NCBI GenBank assembly: GCA_020638595.1
Contig: JACKIG010000009.1
Location: forward strand, 62,001 to 126,000
Direction: 5' to 3'
DNA length: 64,000 bases
From: Rhodospirillaceae bacterium
Lineage (GTDB): Bacteria; Pseudomonadota; Alphaproteobacteria; DSM-16000; Inquilinaceae
The position numbers were made by a program, and so were the translations under genes. The notes beneath the pieces were generated by a model. That model was not told the DNA's origin, did not search any database, and saw only the letters and a program-made list of their open reading frames with translations. How positions within the stretch are numbered: position 1 is the stretch's first letter; each line of letters begins with the position of its first letter. Shown piece after piece: positions 53,432 to 61,442 of this stretch.

Positions 53432-54928
53432 CTACTGCCGGCTGGCGCGCGGCGTGGCGGCATGCGCCCCCGCCCGGCGCCGTTCGGGCGGCGCGCCCGT
53501 GATCTCGGCCAGGGCAGCGTCGATCCGCGGGTAGCGGCAGACGAAGCCGCGGTCGGCCAGCCTGGCCGGGACGACGCGCTGGCTGGCCAGGAACAGCTCC
53601 TCGCCCATCTGGCCGAAGGCTGCGCGGATGACCGCCGCCGGCAGGCGCAACGCCGCCGGACGGCCCAGCGCACGGCCGAGCGCTTCCGCGAACTCGGCAT
53701 TGCGCACCGGATCGGTGGTGACGGCATTCACCGGACCGTCCAGCTCCGCATCGGCGATGGCGTGGCAGATGGCGCGGACCAGGTCGTCGCGGTGGATCCA
53801 CGACATCCACTGGCCGCCACGGCCCATCGGGCCGCCGAGGCCGAATTCGAACGGCAGCAGCAGGCGCGCGAGCGCGCCGCCGTCGCGGTCCAGCACCAAG
53901 CCGATGCGCAAGGCCACGACGCGCACGCCGAATGCCGCGGCGCGCACGGCCTCGGCCTCCCACGCCGCGCAGACCTCATGCGTGAAGCTGGGGCGCGGCG
54001 GTGCCGTCTCGTCCAGCTTGCGCTCGCCGCCGTTGCCGTAGACGCCGATGGCCGAGGCACTGACCAGCACGGCGGGCTTGCGCTCCAGCCGCCCGATCAG
54101 GGCGACCAGCCCCATCGTGGTCCCCACCCGCGAGCGCAGGATGCGGGCGCGCCGCCCCGCGCTCCAGCGCCCGGCGGCGATGCTCTCGCCGGCCAGGTTG
54201 ACGATGGCATCGAAGGTGGCGGCAGCGGGGATGTCGTCCAGGCTGGTGACGACGGTGACGGGCTGTGCCAGCGTCCTTGCCTTGTCGGCCCGGCGCGTCA
54301 GCACCGTGACGTGGTGGCCGGCCGCGACCAGCGCCTCGACCAGCCGCGCGCCGACGAAGCCGGTGGCGCCGGTGATCAGCACCTTGCGCCCGTCGGGCAG
54401 GCCCGCGGCCAGCGGTGCCGCCGGACGGGCGACCAGACGGCGGACGCGGCGCGAGGCCAGCGCGTCGCGCAGGCCGAACGGCAGCACGCCGATGGCGAAG
54501 GCCGCCATGACCCAGCCGAAGGCGCCATGGTCCTGCCAGGCGAAGCCGGTGGGTGCGGCCGCCCAGGCCCACAGATGCGGGGCGAAAACCGCCAGGAACG
54601 CGCCGTAGTTGATGGCGAGGATGCCATGCAGCACCCGCTCGCCCGGGGGCAGCGGGCGCGTGCGGTCCTCCTCGACGAAATCCCAGAGCGTGATGACGAT
54701 CTCCACCGCGATGACGGCGCCGAAGGCCCAGGCCAGTGCGCCCTGCCAGGCCACCCAGCCGAGCGACGCGAAGACGACGGCATAGAGGACGTTGCGCGTG
54801 GCATGCAGCGCCAGCTCGCGCGCCGCGCCGGGCCGCCAGGGCAGCCGTTCGGTCGCTTCGTGGTGGAAGAGGATGTCGAAGGCGCCCAGCAGCGCCTGGA
54901 TGATGACCAGGGCGAATACGGCGGTCAT
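53432..54928 (-). CDS. Membrane domain fused to a TIGR01777-type NAD(P)-dependent epimerase
   Basis: A 498-residue two-part protein. Residues 1-165 form several membrane helices (FALVIIQALLGAFDILFHHE, RNVLYAVVFASLGWVAWQGA, WVMAAFAIGVLPFGLRDAL). From about 175 it is an extended short-chain dehydrogenase of the TIGR01777/YfcH group, with KVLITGATGFVGARLVEAL, VVNLAGESIAAGRWSAGRRA and WMSWIHRDDLVRAI. This enzyme group is linked to division and plastid or envelope processes, with no fixed reaction known. Its ATG overlaps the stop of the DUF4166 gene (ATGA), so it is the last gene of the operon beginning at 56372. The stop is followed by 192 bp without a gene. Confidence 0.86.
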   Translation of the reverse strand: MTAVFALVIIQALLGAFDILFHHEATERLPWRPGAARELALHATRNVLYAVVFASLGWVAWQGALAWAFGAVIAVEIVITLWDFVEEDRTRPLPPGERVLHGILAINYGAFLAVFAPHLWAWAAAPTGFAWQDHGAFGWVMAAFAIGVLPFGLRDALASRRVRRLVARPAAPLAAGLPDGRKVLITGATGFVGARLVEALVAAGHHVTVLTRRADKARTLAQPVTVVTSLDDIPAAATFDAIVNLAGESIAAGRWSAGRRARILRSRVGTTMGLVALIGRLERKPAVLVSASAIGVYGNGGERKLDETAPPRPSFTHEVCAAWEAEAVRAAAFGVRVVALRIGLVLDRDGGALARLLLPFEFGLGGPMGRGGQWMSWIHRDDLVRAICHAIADAELDGPVNAVTTDPVRNAEFAEALGRALGRPAALRLPAAVIRAAFGQMGEELFLASQRVVPARLADRGFVCRYPRIDAALAEITGAPPERRRAGAHAATPRASRQ

Positions 54929-55581
54929 GGGCTTGTCTCCTCGAACAGGCCGTCCTGGCGAAAGATCTCGCCGAACCAGGGGTGATGCAGGCTGAGCACG
55001 ACGCGGAAGCGGCCGTCGTCGGCCTGGTGGTGGGTCAGGTCCAGCCGCCCGGGCGTCAGCACGGCGGGGATGGGCAGGCGCAGCCCCCACAGCCGCTGGA
55101 CATAGCCGGTGCTGCGGAACAGCAGGCCGCCGGCCCGCTCGCTGAGCTGCAGCAGCAGGACCAGTCCGCGGTCCATGTGTTCCTCCAGCCGGCCCTCGCG
55201 CAGGATCTTGCAGGACCGCACGGTCATCACCGTCCGTCCGGCGCGGTCATAGACCCGGTCCCAGACGACGCCGCCCAGCGCGGGTGAGTGGCCCACCCGT
55301 GCCGTCAGCGTCAGGCCGCTGCGGGCGGGGGCGAAGCCGGCGCCGACCAGGCGGGCAAGCTGCACGAACAGCCAGCCCAGGGCCGTCACGCGGATGTCCA
55401 CGACCCCGCGATAGACCTGCCAGGTGCGGCCCTCGTCCTGCGCGGTGATGCGGGCGCGCACCGCCGGGTGCAGCCGTGCCCAGGCCTGCGGCCCCAACAG
55501 GTGGGCGAGCGACGACGGTTGGACCGCGGCCGGCGCATCCGCGTCCGTGGCCGCCGTCTCCCGGGTGGCGATCATGCTCAT
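54925..55581 (-). CDS. DUF4166 domain protein (second copy)
   Basis: A 218-residue protein of unknown function. The domain is visible as LLGPQAWARLHPAVRARITA at the start, VWDRVYDRAGRTVMTVRSCK in the middle, and the terminal RFRVVLSLHHPWFGEIFRQD. DUF4166 is often found next to, or fused with, NAD(P)-dependent reductases, so a role with the downstream epimerase is likely. The start ATGA-overlaps the upstream copy and the stop overlaps the downstream epimerase, so the three are translated as one unit. Confidence 0.82.
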   Translation of the reverse strand: MSMIATRETAATDADAPAAVQPSSLAHLLGPQAWARLHPAVRARITAQDEGRTWQVYRGVVDIRVTALGWLFVQLARLVGAGFAPARSGLTLTARVGHSPALGGVVWDRVYDRAGRTVMTVRSCKILREGRLEEHMDRGLVLLLQLSERAGGLLFRSTGYVQRLWGLRLPIPAVLTPGRLDLTHHQADDGRFRVVLSLHHPWFGEIFRQDGLFEETSP

Positions 55582-56372
55582 CGGTCAGGACTTTCTGAAT
55601 GGCCAGAAACATCGCCGCGCAGAAACAGGCCGGGTGTGGCGGTGGTGTCCTCCGGTGGGGCGGCGGGCGCGAACCCACCGAGGGCGCAGGACGTCATGGC
55701 CGCCTGGACCCGATAGCGGCCCTCCAGGCGGTAGATCTCCCCCAGCCGGGGATGGACCACCGTCAGCGCCAGGTGATGGGTGCCGTCGGGGTCGCAGCGC
55801 TCCGCCACCGTCAGCCGTCCGGGGCCGAAGCGGTGCGGTATGGACAGGTACCGCCCGAACAGGCGCCACACCAATCCGGTGCTGGTGAAGGCGAAGCCGC
55901 CGTCCCGCTCCTCCAGGCGCAGGGCGACGCCCAGGCCGGCGGGGAAGATCTCCGCCAGCCGTCCGTCCGGCAGCGTTCCCATGACCGAGCGCACGACCAT
56001 CGGCGGCCGGCCGGGGATGGCGTAGCTGCGCTGCCAATGCAGCGCGCGGCCATTCTGCGCCAGCCGGACATGCACCGACATCGCAATGCCGTCGCCGCGG
56101 ACCGGCCCGAACGGACACCCCAGCAGGCGTGCCAGCGCGGCCGCCACCCGGCCGGCCGCGGTGGCCCGCGCGGCGACATGGCCCCGGCAGACCTGCGGCG
56201 CCCTGTCCAGGGCGGCCCAATGGTCCGTCAGTTGCGGGGCGAGCCGCAGCCAGCCGCCCAGGCCAAGGTGCCAGGCCAGCAGTCCCGTCGCCGCAGGGTG
56301 GCGGATTGCCTGGGCGTGCAGCGGACCGGGATTGCCGGCTCGGCCGCCGGTGCGGACCATGGACCGATCCAT
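55578..56372 (-). CDS. DUF4166 domain protein (first copy), operon leader
   Basis: A 264-residue protein related to the next gene. LHWQRSYAIPGRPPMVVRSV, GLVWRLFGRYLSIPHRFGPG and HHLALTVVHPRLGEIYRLEG align with the matching parts of the downstream copy. The N-terminal 80 and C-terminal 30 residues differ, suggesting subfunction. The ATG at 56372 has AGGAGG nine bases upstream. An ATTTCTG-N6-CAGAAAT operator at 56403-56422 lies 31 bp before the start, so this operon is probably controlled by the GbsR-type protein encoded next door. Confidence 0.82.
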   Translation of the reverse strand: MDRSMVRTGGRAGNPGPLHAQAIRHPAATGLLAWHLGLGGWLRLAPQLTDHWAALDRAPQVCRGHVAARATAAGRVAAALARLLGCPFGPVRGDGIAMSVHVRLAQNGRALHWQRSYAIPGRPPMVVRSVMGTLPDGRLAEIFPAGLGVALRLEERDGGFAFTSTGLVWRLFGRYLSIPHRFGPGRLTVAERCDPDGTHHLALTVVHPRLGEIYRLEGRYRVQAAMTSCALGGFAPAAPPEDTTATPGLFLRGDVSGHSESPDR

Positions 56373-56398
56373 GGGACGTCTCCTCCTATCGTTAAATC

Positions 56399-56426
56399 AG
56401 TTATTTCTGTTAGATCAGAAATAACT
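56399..56426. promoter_or_regulatory. Operator-like inverted repeat of the DUF4166 operon
   Basis: AGTTATTTCTG and CAGAAATAACT surround a 6-base centre (TTAGAT), an 11-bp perfect arm. The inner ATTTCTG-N6-CAGAAAT is the same as at 57239-57258, at the gbsR start. It lies where a promoter for the leftward operon is expected, so repression by steric block is plausible. Confidence 0.72.
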
Positions 56427-56505
56427 GGCCAAAAAAAGGCGGCATCCCCGGTCCGGGTGCATCGCGCCGCCCGGGCGAGAGCCCTGGGCCGCACACGGTC
56501 GCGAA

Positions 56506-56573
56506 AGATCCCCGCCTTCGCGGGGATGACGATTATAAAGCAGCTCTCGTCATCCCCGCGAAAGCGGGGATCT
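56506..56573. repeat. Family B REP-like inverted pair, second locus
   Basis: AGATCCCCGCCTTCGCGGGG then ATGACG (56506-56531) and its complement at 56548-56573, with one base changed (GAAAGC for GAAGGC). The first unit is identical to that at 47431-47456. The spacer is 16 bases here and 32 at the other locus. Confidence 0.8.
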
Positions 56574-56685
56574 CCCGGGACTGCGCGCGCATAGGCCACG
56601 CGCGAAACCCGGTTGAGCACCTGCGCGCGCAGGCAGGGATCATCCTGGAGAGCACGTAACCACCCCTCGGCGGCCATCGCCCCTC

Positions 56686-57249
56686 TCACCCCCGGTCCTT
56701 GCCGACGAAGCGGCCGATCTTGGCCCCCATCTTCATCAGCGTCACCAGCGTCCCCTTGGGCAGGCGGCGCACATCCTCGTACCAGGCCGACAGCGTCTCC
56801 AGGAACTGCAGCATATCGGCGATGCGCTGCTTGGAGGTGGCGTCCAGGCGCTTGTCGTCGTCGGCCTCCAGCACGCAGGTGCGCAGCAGCGTCAGCGTCG
56901 GGTCGATCTCCCGCACCTTGCGGCCTTCGACGATCGTCAGCAGCATCTGCCAGAGGTCGGCCTCGGCCTCGAAATGGTCGCGGCGGTCGCCCAGCAGGTG
57001 GACGCGGCGCACCAGGTGCCAGTTCATCAGTTCGCGCAGGCTGGTGCTGACGTTGGATCGCGCCATGCTCAGGGTTTCGGCGATCTCCTCCGCCGTCAGC
57101 GGCCGGCCGGTGAGGTAGAGCAGGGCGTGGATCTGGCCGACGGAGCGGTTGACCCCCCAGCGGCTGCCCATTTCGCCCCAGTGCAGCACCGTGCGTTCCA
57201 TGATCGGGCTCATCGGGCCGGGGATGTCTTGTTCTTGAATTTCTGTCAT
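56686..57249 (-). CDS. GbsR/MarR-family transcriptional regulator
   Basis: A 187-residue winged-helix repressor. RTVLHWGEMGSRWGVNRSVG then QIHALLYLTGRPLTAEEIAE and TLSMARSNVSTSLRELMNWH form the GbsR-type DNA-binding domain, followed by LVRRVHLLGDRRDHFEAE and a helical dimerisation tail. The start ATG at 57249 lies inside the perfect palindrome at 57239-57258, so autoregulation is likely. Family members sense choline or other small molecules; the ligand here is unknown. The gene is divergent from the DCC protein gene and its product probably also controls the DUF4166 operon, as that operon carries the same site. Confidence 0.88.
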   Translation of the reverse strand: MTEIQEQDIPGPMSPIMERTVLHWGEMGSRWGVNRSVGQIHALLYLTGRPLTAEEIAETLSMARSNVSTSLRELMNWHLVRRVHLLGDRRDHFEAEADLWQMLLTIVEGRKVREIDPTLTLLRTCVLEADDDKRLDATSKQRIADMLQFLETLSAWYEDVRRLPKGTLVTLMKMGAKIGRFVGKDRG

Positions 57250-57258
57250 GACAGAAAT
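57239..57258. promoter_or_regulatory. Operator-like palindrome over the gbsR-type start codon
   Basis: ATTTCTG (57239-57245), TCATGA, CAGAAAT (57252-57258): a perfect 20-bp palindrome. It covers the start codon of the regulator gene and lies 52 bp upstream of the divergent DCC gene. Half-sites and spacing are the same as at 56403-56422. Confidence 0.75.
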
Positions 57259-57309
57259 ATCTATCACCAGCATATTGCTGTCAAGGACGGCGCGAAGGGA
57301 ACAGGACCG

Positions 57310-57768
57310 ATGCGGAGTCCGGCAGAACGCTACAGCTATCGGCGCGATCCGACGGTGCCGCCGTTTCCGGACGACAGGCCGTTGATCGTGTTCGACGGGG
57401 TGTGCGGCCTGTGTTCGGCCTCGGCCCGGTTCGTGCTCAGGCACGATCGTCGCGGCGTTTTCCGCCTGTCGGCGGCCCAGTCGCCGCTGGGCCGGGCGTT
57501 GTATCGGCATTACGGCCTGGATCCCGATGCGATGGAAACGGTGCTGGTCGTCGCCGAAGGCCGGGCCTATGCCAAGACGGATGCGGCGGTGCTGGTGTTG
57601 ACGCGCCTGGGCCTGCCGTGGTCGGCGGCCGGCGCGGCCCGCCTGGTGCCGCGCGCGCTGGCCGACCGGCTCTACGACCGGCTTGCCCGCAACCGCTACC
57701 GGATCGCCGGCCGTCGGGACCGCTGCATGGTGCCCCCGGCCGAGTGGCGGGAACGGTTCATTGCGTAG
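57310..57768 (+). CDS. DCC family thiol-disulfide oxidoreductase-like protein (DUF393)
   Basis: A 152-residue protein with the DxxCxxC motif in LIVFDGVCGLCSASARFVL near residue 28, for which the family is named. FRLSAAQSPLGRALYRHYGL, RAYAKTDAAVLVLTRLGLPW and the closing NRYRIAGRRDRCMVPPAEWR are typical. It is thought to be a thioredoxin-like redox protein. No signal peptide. The ATG at 57310 has AGGA upstream. It is divergent from the GbsR-type gene, so it probably belongs to the same regulon. Confidence 0.88.
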   Translation: MRSPAERYSYRRDPTVPPFPDDRPLIVFDGVCGLCSASARFVLRHDRRGVFRLSAAQSPLGRALYRHYGLDPDAMETVLVVAEGRAYAKTDAAVLVLTRLGLPWSAAGAARLVPRALADRLYDRLARNRYRIAGRRDRCMVPPAEWRERFIA

Positions 57769-57802
57769 CGGCTCCCGGCTGCACGATGCCGCTTAGGGTT
57801 CT

Positions 57803-57886
57803 GGGGTCAGGTCTTTGATCATTATATCGAACATATGAATGGCATTCAATAAATCCTTATCTTGCGATAATCAAAGACCTGACCCC
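57803..57886. repeat. Family A inverted pair between the DCC gene and truA
   Basis: GGGGTCAGGTCTTTGAT (57803-57819) and its exact complement (57870-57886) are 50 bases apart. The 50-base loop is AT-rich compared with the window (TTATATCGAACATATGAATG is its start). The same core is at 2934-3020. Located between convergent stops, it may also act as a terminator, although no T run follows. Confidence 0.75.
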
Positions 57887-57901
57887 GAGAATTGTGGAGC
57901 A

Positions 57902-58645
57902 TCAGGCGGGGTAGTCGACGCGGACGAGGTAGAGGCCGTCGGGCGGGGCGGTTGGGCCGGCGGCGGCGCGGTTGCGGGCGGCCAGGGCGCGGGCGACATC
58001 GTCGGCCGTCCAGCGGCCGCGTCCCACCAGCTCCAGCGTGCCGACCATGTTGCGCACCTGGTGGTGCAGGAACGAGCGCGCCTCCGCCTCGATCCGGATC
58101 TCCTCGCCGCTGCGCCGGACGTCCAGGCGGTCCAGCGTCTTGACCGGCGACCGCGCCTGGCATTCCGCGGCGCGGAAGCTGGTGAAATCGTGGCGGCCGA
58201 CCAGTTCCTGGGCGGCCCTGTGCATCGCGTCGGCATCCAGGGGCCGCGCCACATGCCAGGCACGGCCGCGGTCGAGCGCCAGCCGGGGGCGGCGGTTGAC
58301 GATGCGGTAGAGATAGTGGCGCTTGCGGGCGGACAGCCGGGCGGTGAAGTCGTCGCCGACCCGTTCGGCCGCTAGCACCACGACGGGCAGCGGCTTCAGG
58401 TGAAAGGTGACGGCATCGCGCACCGTGTCCGGCGGCCAGTCGCGGGCGAGGTCCACATCGGCGACCTGGCCCAGCGCATGTACGCCTGTATCCGTACGCC
58501 CCGCGCCCATGACGCGTACACTCTCGCCACAGAAGGCCAATACGGCCTCTTCGATCGCCTGCTGCACCGACGGTCCGCCGGGCTGCCGCTGCCAGCCCAT
58601 GAAGGGGCGGCCGTCGTATTCCAGGGTCAGCTTGTAGCGCGGCAT
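57902..58645 (-). CDS. truA: tRNA pseudouridine(38-40) synthase
   Basis: Isomerises uridines 38-40 in the anticodon stem of many tRNAs. The 247-residue protein starts MPRYKLTLEYDGRPFMGWQR and has the catalytic Asp in GAGRTDTGVHALGQVADVD near residue 54. FLHHQVRNMVGTLELVGRGR near 200 is the C-terminal active-site part. It overlaps the fmt stop (TGATG), so def-fmt-truA is one operon. Confidence 0.96.
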   Translation of the reverse strand: MPRYKLTLEYDGRPFMGWQRQPGGPSVQQAIEEAVLAFCGESVRVMGAGRTDTGVHALGQVADVDLARDWPPDTVRDAVTFHLKPLPVVVLAAERVGDDFTARLSARKRHYLYRIVNRRPRLALDRGRAWHVARPLDADAMHRAAQELVGRHDFTSFRAAECQARSPVKTLDRLDVRRSGEEIRIEAEARSFLHHQVRNMVGTLELVGRGRWTADDVARALAARNRAAAGPTAPPDGLYLVRVDYPA

Positions 58646-59580
58646 CACGCGTCGGGCGGCATCAGGCACGTTCCGGCGGCGATGGGAAAGCCCCGCAACA
58701 CCGCCGCCGTATCCATGGCGGCACGGCCGGGCCGTTGCAGCCGCGTCGGCCGGATGCCGCCGCCTACGGCGCAGGCGATGGTCAGGCGGTCGTCGACCAC
58801 CACGCCGGCCGGACCCCGAACCTCCGGCACGAGGTCGGCGGCCAGGATCTTCACGGGCTCGCCATCCAGCACGACCGCGGTCCCCGGCCAAGGGTTGAGC
58901 GCGCGGATCTGGCGGTCCACCTGGGCCGCGTCCTGCCAGGCCAGCACCGCGTCCTCGCGCCCGATCTTGCGGGCATAGCAGGCACCGTCCTCCGGCTGCG
59001 GTTCGGGTGTCAGCGTGCCGGCGGCGATCCCGTCCAGGGCGGGGACAATCATCCGGGCGCCCAGCGCCGCCAGGCGGTCGTGCAGCGCCGCCCCCGTGGT
59101 CTGCGGGCCGATGGGCACGGACTGGCGCAGGATCATGGCGCCGGTGTCCAGCCCCTCGTCCATCGCCATGATGGTGATCCCGCTTTCGGTATCGCCGGCC
59201 AGGATCGCACGCTGGATCGGCGCCGCCCCGCGCCAGCGCGGCAGCAGCGAGGCATGGATGTTCAGGCAGCCCAGCCGCGGCGCCTCCAGCACCGGTTTCG
59301 GCAGGATCAGTCCGTAGGCCGCCACCACCGCGGCATCCAGCCCCAGCGCGGCAAAGGCGGCCTGGGCATCGGCGTCGCGCAGGGTGCGGGGGGTGCGCAC
59401 GGCGATGCCGTGGTCCTGGGCCAGCCGATGCACCGGCGAGGGCTGTGTGCGGTGGCCGCGGCCGGCCGGCCGCGGCGGCTGCGAATAGACGGCGGCGACG
59501 GTGTGGCCGGCGTCGATCAGGGCCTGCAATGCCGGGACGGCGAAGTCGGGCGTGCCCATGAAGGCAAGGCGCAGCGGCAT
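58645..59580 (-). CDS. fmt: Methionyl-tRNA formyltransferase
   Basis: Formylates initiator Met-tRNA using 10-formyltetrahydrofolate. The 311-residue protein has the start RLAFMGTPDFAVPALQALID, the catalytic Asn/His region LNIHASLLPRWRGAAPIQRA near 107 and GITIMAMDEGLDTGAMIL near 135. The C-terminal tRNA-binding domain follows from about 205. It lies 25 bp after def on the same strand. Confidence 0.96.
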   Translation of the reverse strand: MPLRLAFMGTPDFAVPALQALIDAGHTVAAVYSQPPRPAGRGHRTQPSPVHRLAQDHGIAVRTPRTLRDADAQAAFAALGLDAAVVAAYGLILPKPVLEAPRLGCLNIHASLLPRWRGAAPIQRAILAGDTESGITIMAMDEGLDTGAMILRQSVPIGPQTTGAALHDRLAALGARMIVPALDGIAAGTLTPEPQPEDGACYARKIGREDAVLAWQDAAQVDRQIRALNPWPGTAVVLDGEPVKILAADLVPEVRGPAGVVVDDRLTIACAVGGGIRPTRLQRPGRAAMDTAAVLRGFPIAAGTCLMPPDA

Positions 59581-59605
59581 GGGGTCTCCCGCCCGGACCG
59601 GTCGC

Positions 59606-60121
59606 TCAGGCGGCTTTCGCCTTCTTCCACTTCACGAGCTTGCGCATGATGATGTTGCGCTTCAGCAGCGAGATGTGGTCGGTGAACAGCACGCCGTCCA
59701 GGTGATCGATCTCGTGCTGGATGCAGGTGGCGAGAAGGCCGGTGGCCTCGATCTCCCGCCGTGTGCCGGTCTCGTCCAGGTAGCGCACGCGCACGGCGGC
59801 CGGGCGTATCACGTCGGCGAACTGGTCCGGCAGGCTCAGGCACCCTTCTTCCTGCACCTGCAGGTCGTCCGACTGCCACAGGATCTCGGGATTGGCCATG
59901 CGGATCGGTTCCGCCGGCTGGTCCTTCGGCGCCACGTCGACCACCAGGATCCGGCGCAGGACGCCGACCTGCGGGGCGGCAAGGCCGATGCCCGGGGCGG
60001 CGTACATCGTTTCCAGCATGTCGTCCATCAGGCGCGCGGTGTCGCCATCCACCCGGTCGACGGGTCTGGCCTTCTTCTTCAGGACCGGGTCGGGCGCAAC
60101 GACGATTTCGAGCTTGGCCAT
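59606..60121 (-). CDS. def: Peptide deformylase
   Basis: Removes the formyl group from nascent N-terminal formyl-methionine. The 171-residue metalloenzyme has motif 1 GIGLAAPQVG near residue 47, motif 2 EEGCLSLPDQ near 91, whose Cys binds the metal, and motif 3 CIQHEIDHLDGVLF near 130, with the two metal His and the catalytic Glu. The start MAKLEIVVAPDPVLKKKARP at 60121 fits the family; a longer frame from 60184 adds 21 non-conserved residues. First gene of def-fmt-truA. Confidence 0.96.
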   Translation of the reverse strand: MAKLEIVVAPDPVLKKKARPVDRVDGDTARLMDDMLETMYAAPGIGLAAPQVGVLRRILVVDVAPKDQPAEPIRMANPEILWQSDDLQVQEEGCLSLPDQFADVIRPAAVRVRYLDETGTRREIEATGLLATCIQHEIDHLDGVLFTDHISLLKRNIIMRKLVKWKKAKAA

Positions 60122-60351
60122 GGGAACGACTGCAAACGGCTGGATCATGTTGGGACTGCGATGAATTGGCACATAGGGCCGCACGGCACCGCCGTCAAGC
60201 CGCCGTCAAGCCGCGGGCGCGCCGGGGCGGCATCGCGTCGCCCCGGCGGCGTTAAGGGATCGGAAAGCCTGTCGGCCCTAGAGTGACCGTCATCGGCTAT
60301 CCCCGCGGCCGGACCGCGCATCGGCGGCCGGCCGACATGCAGGATGACGCA

Positions 60352-60828
60352 ATGCGATCGGGCGATGACCAGCACAGCTTCACCGACGTGCTGACGGACA
60401 GCAGCGAGATCATCGAGGAGCCGCAGTTCCTGCGCTACACCGGCCGGTTTCACGAAACCCCCGATGGCGAGGTGTTCTTCCTGCCGCTGCGGGAGTTCTT
60501 CCTGATCCCCGGACGGCGCGATGCCTACCTGCTGCAGGGCCGCGACGACGAGCGCTTTGTCTTCAACCTGCTGAAGCTGCGCAATGTCCTGGCGTTCTTC
60601 CTGCTGTTTCTGCTGGTGTGTGCGGCGATCGCCATGCACCTGAACGGGCTGTGGACGGCACTGCCGCTCTATCCGAACGGGCTGGTCCTGTTCATCAGCG
60701 TCGCCGTGGCGTTCCTGGCGGGGTTGGTACCGGTCAACCTGTGGTGCTACCTGTTGTTCCGCCGCCGCCTGGGCCGCCGGATCACGAGACCTGGCCCGCG
60801 GGTCGGCGTGCCCTCAACGCAGCCATGA
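60352..60828 (+). CDS. Small membrane protein of unknown function
   Basis: A 158-residue protein with a soluble N-terminal part (SEIIEEPQFLRYTGRFHETP) and two helices (LAFFLLFLLVCAAIAMHLN near 83-101 and LVLFISVAVAFLAGLVPVNL near 114-134), then a basic tail. No known family is recognised. The ATG at 60352 was chosen for an AGGA seven bases upstream; starts at 60283 (GTG) and 60337 are possible. Its last 47 bases overlap the 3' end of the convergent recR gene. Confidence 0.65.
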   Translation: MRSGDDQHSFTDVLTDSSEIIEEPQFLRYTGRFHETPDGEVFFLPLREFFLIPGRRDAYLLQGRDDERFVFNLLKLRNVLAFFLLFLLVCAAIAMHLNGLWTALPLYPNGLVLFISVAVAFLAGLVPVNLWCYLLFRRRLGRRITRPGPRVGVPSTQP

Positions 60829-61387
60829 TCGTGCCGTCGTCGAGATAGTCGATCTCGCCGCCCACCGGCACGCCATGCGCCAGCCGGCTGACGGCCACAC
60901 CGCTGCCGGCCAGGCGGTCGGCGATGTAATGGGCGGTGGTCTGGCCGTCGACCGTGGCATTCAGGGCCAGGATCACTTCGCCCACCTCCGGCGGGCGGGC
61001 GCGCCCGACCAGGGCCGGGATGTGCAGGTCCTCCGGCCCGACCCCGTCCAGCGCCGATAACGTGCCCCCCAGGACGTGGTAGCGGCCGCGGAAAGCGCCG
61101 GTGCGCTCCAGCGCCCAAAGGTCGCCGATATGCTCCACCACCGCCAGCAGGCCGGTGGCGCGGGCCGGGTTGGCGCAGATGGCGCACGGGTCGGTGGTGT
61201 CCAGGTTGCCGCAGATGGCGCAGGTGCGCACGGCCGCCGCCGCGGCCGCCAATGCCTCGGCCAGCGGGACCATCGCCTCCTGCCGGTGGGTCAGCAGGTG
61301 CAGCGCCATCCGCCGGGCCGAGCGCGGGCCCAGGCCGGGCAGCCGCGCCAGCATGCGGATCAGCTCTTCGACTTCCGGTCCGATCAT
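60782..61387 (-). CDS. recR: Recombination protein RecR
   Basis: With RecF and RecO, loads RecA on gapped DNA. The 201-residue protein has the N-terminal helix-hairpin-helix LARLPGLGPRSARRMALHLL, the four-cysteine zinc finger CAICGNLDTTDPCAIC, and the TOPRIM domain with LLAVVEHIGDLWALERTGAF and LALNATVDGQTTAHYIADRL. The usual dnaX and YbaB genes upstream of recR are not seen; the next upstream gene is DUF2269 at 61443. Confidence 0.96.
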   Translation of the reverse strand: MIGPEVEELIRMLARLPGLGPRSARRMALHLLTHRQEAMVPLAEALAAAAAAVRTCAICGNLDTTDPCAICANPARATGLLAVVEHIGDLWALERTGAFRGRYHVLGGTLSALDGVGPEDLHIPALVGRARPPEVGEVILALNATVDGQTTAHYIADRLAGSGVAVSRLAHGVPVGGEIDYLDDGTIMAALRARRPAGQVS

Positions 61388-61442
61388 TCCTACCCGGGCC
61401 TGCTGTTGTGCCGGGGGCTGCCGACCCGCCGCGGCGGGGCCG

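Larger units (their letters stand above)
56373..56685. other. 313-bp intergenic region with operator and repeat pair
   Basis: Between the DUF4166 operon and the GbsR-type gene. It holds the operator-like inverted repeat at 56399-56426, a Family B repeat pair at 56506-56573, and no credible gene. It must contain the operon promoter, which reads leftwards. Confidence 0.7.

Noticed and set aside
54048..54608. Plus-strand open frame opposite the epimerase gene
   Set aside because: Antisense of a well-supported gene; no motifs.
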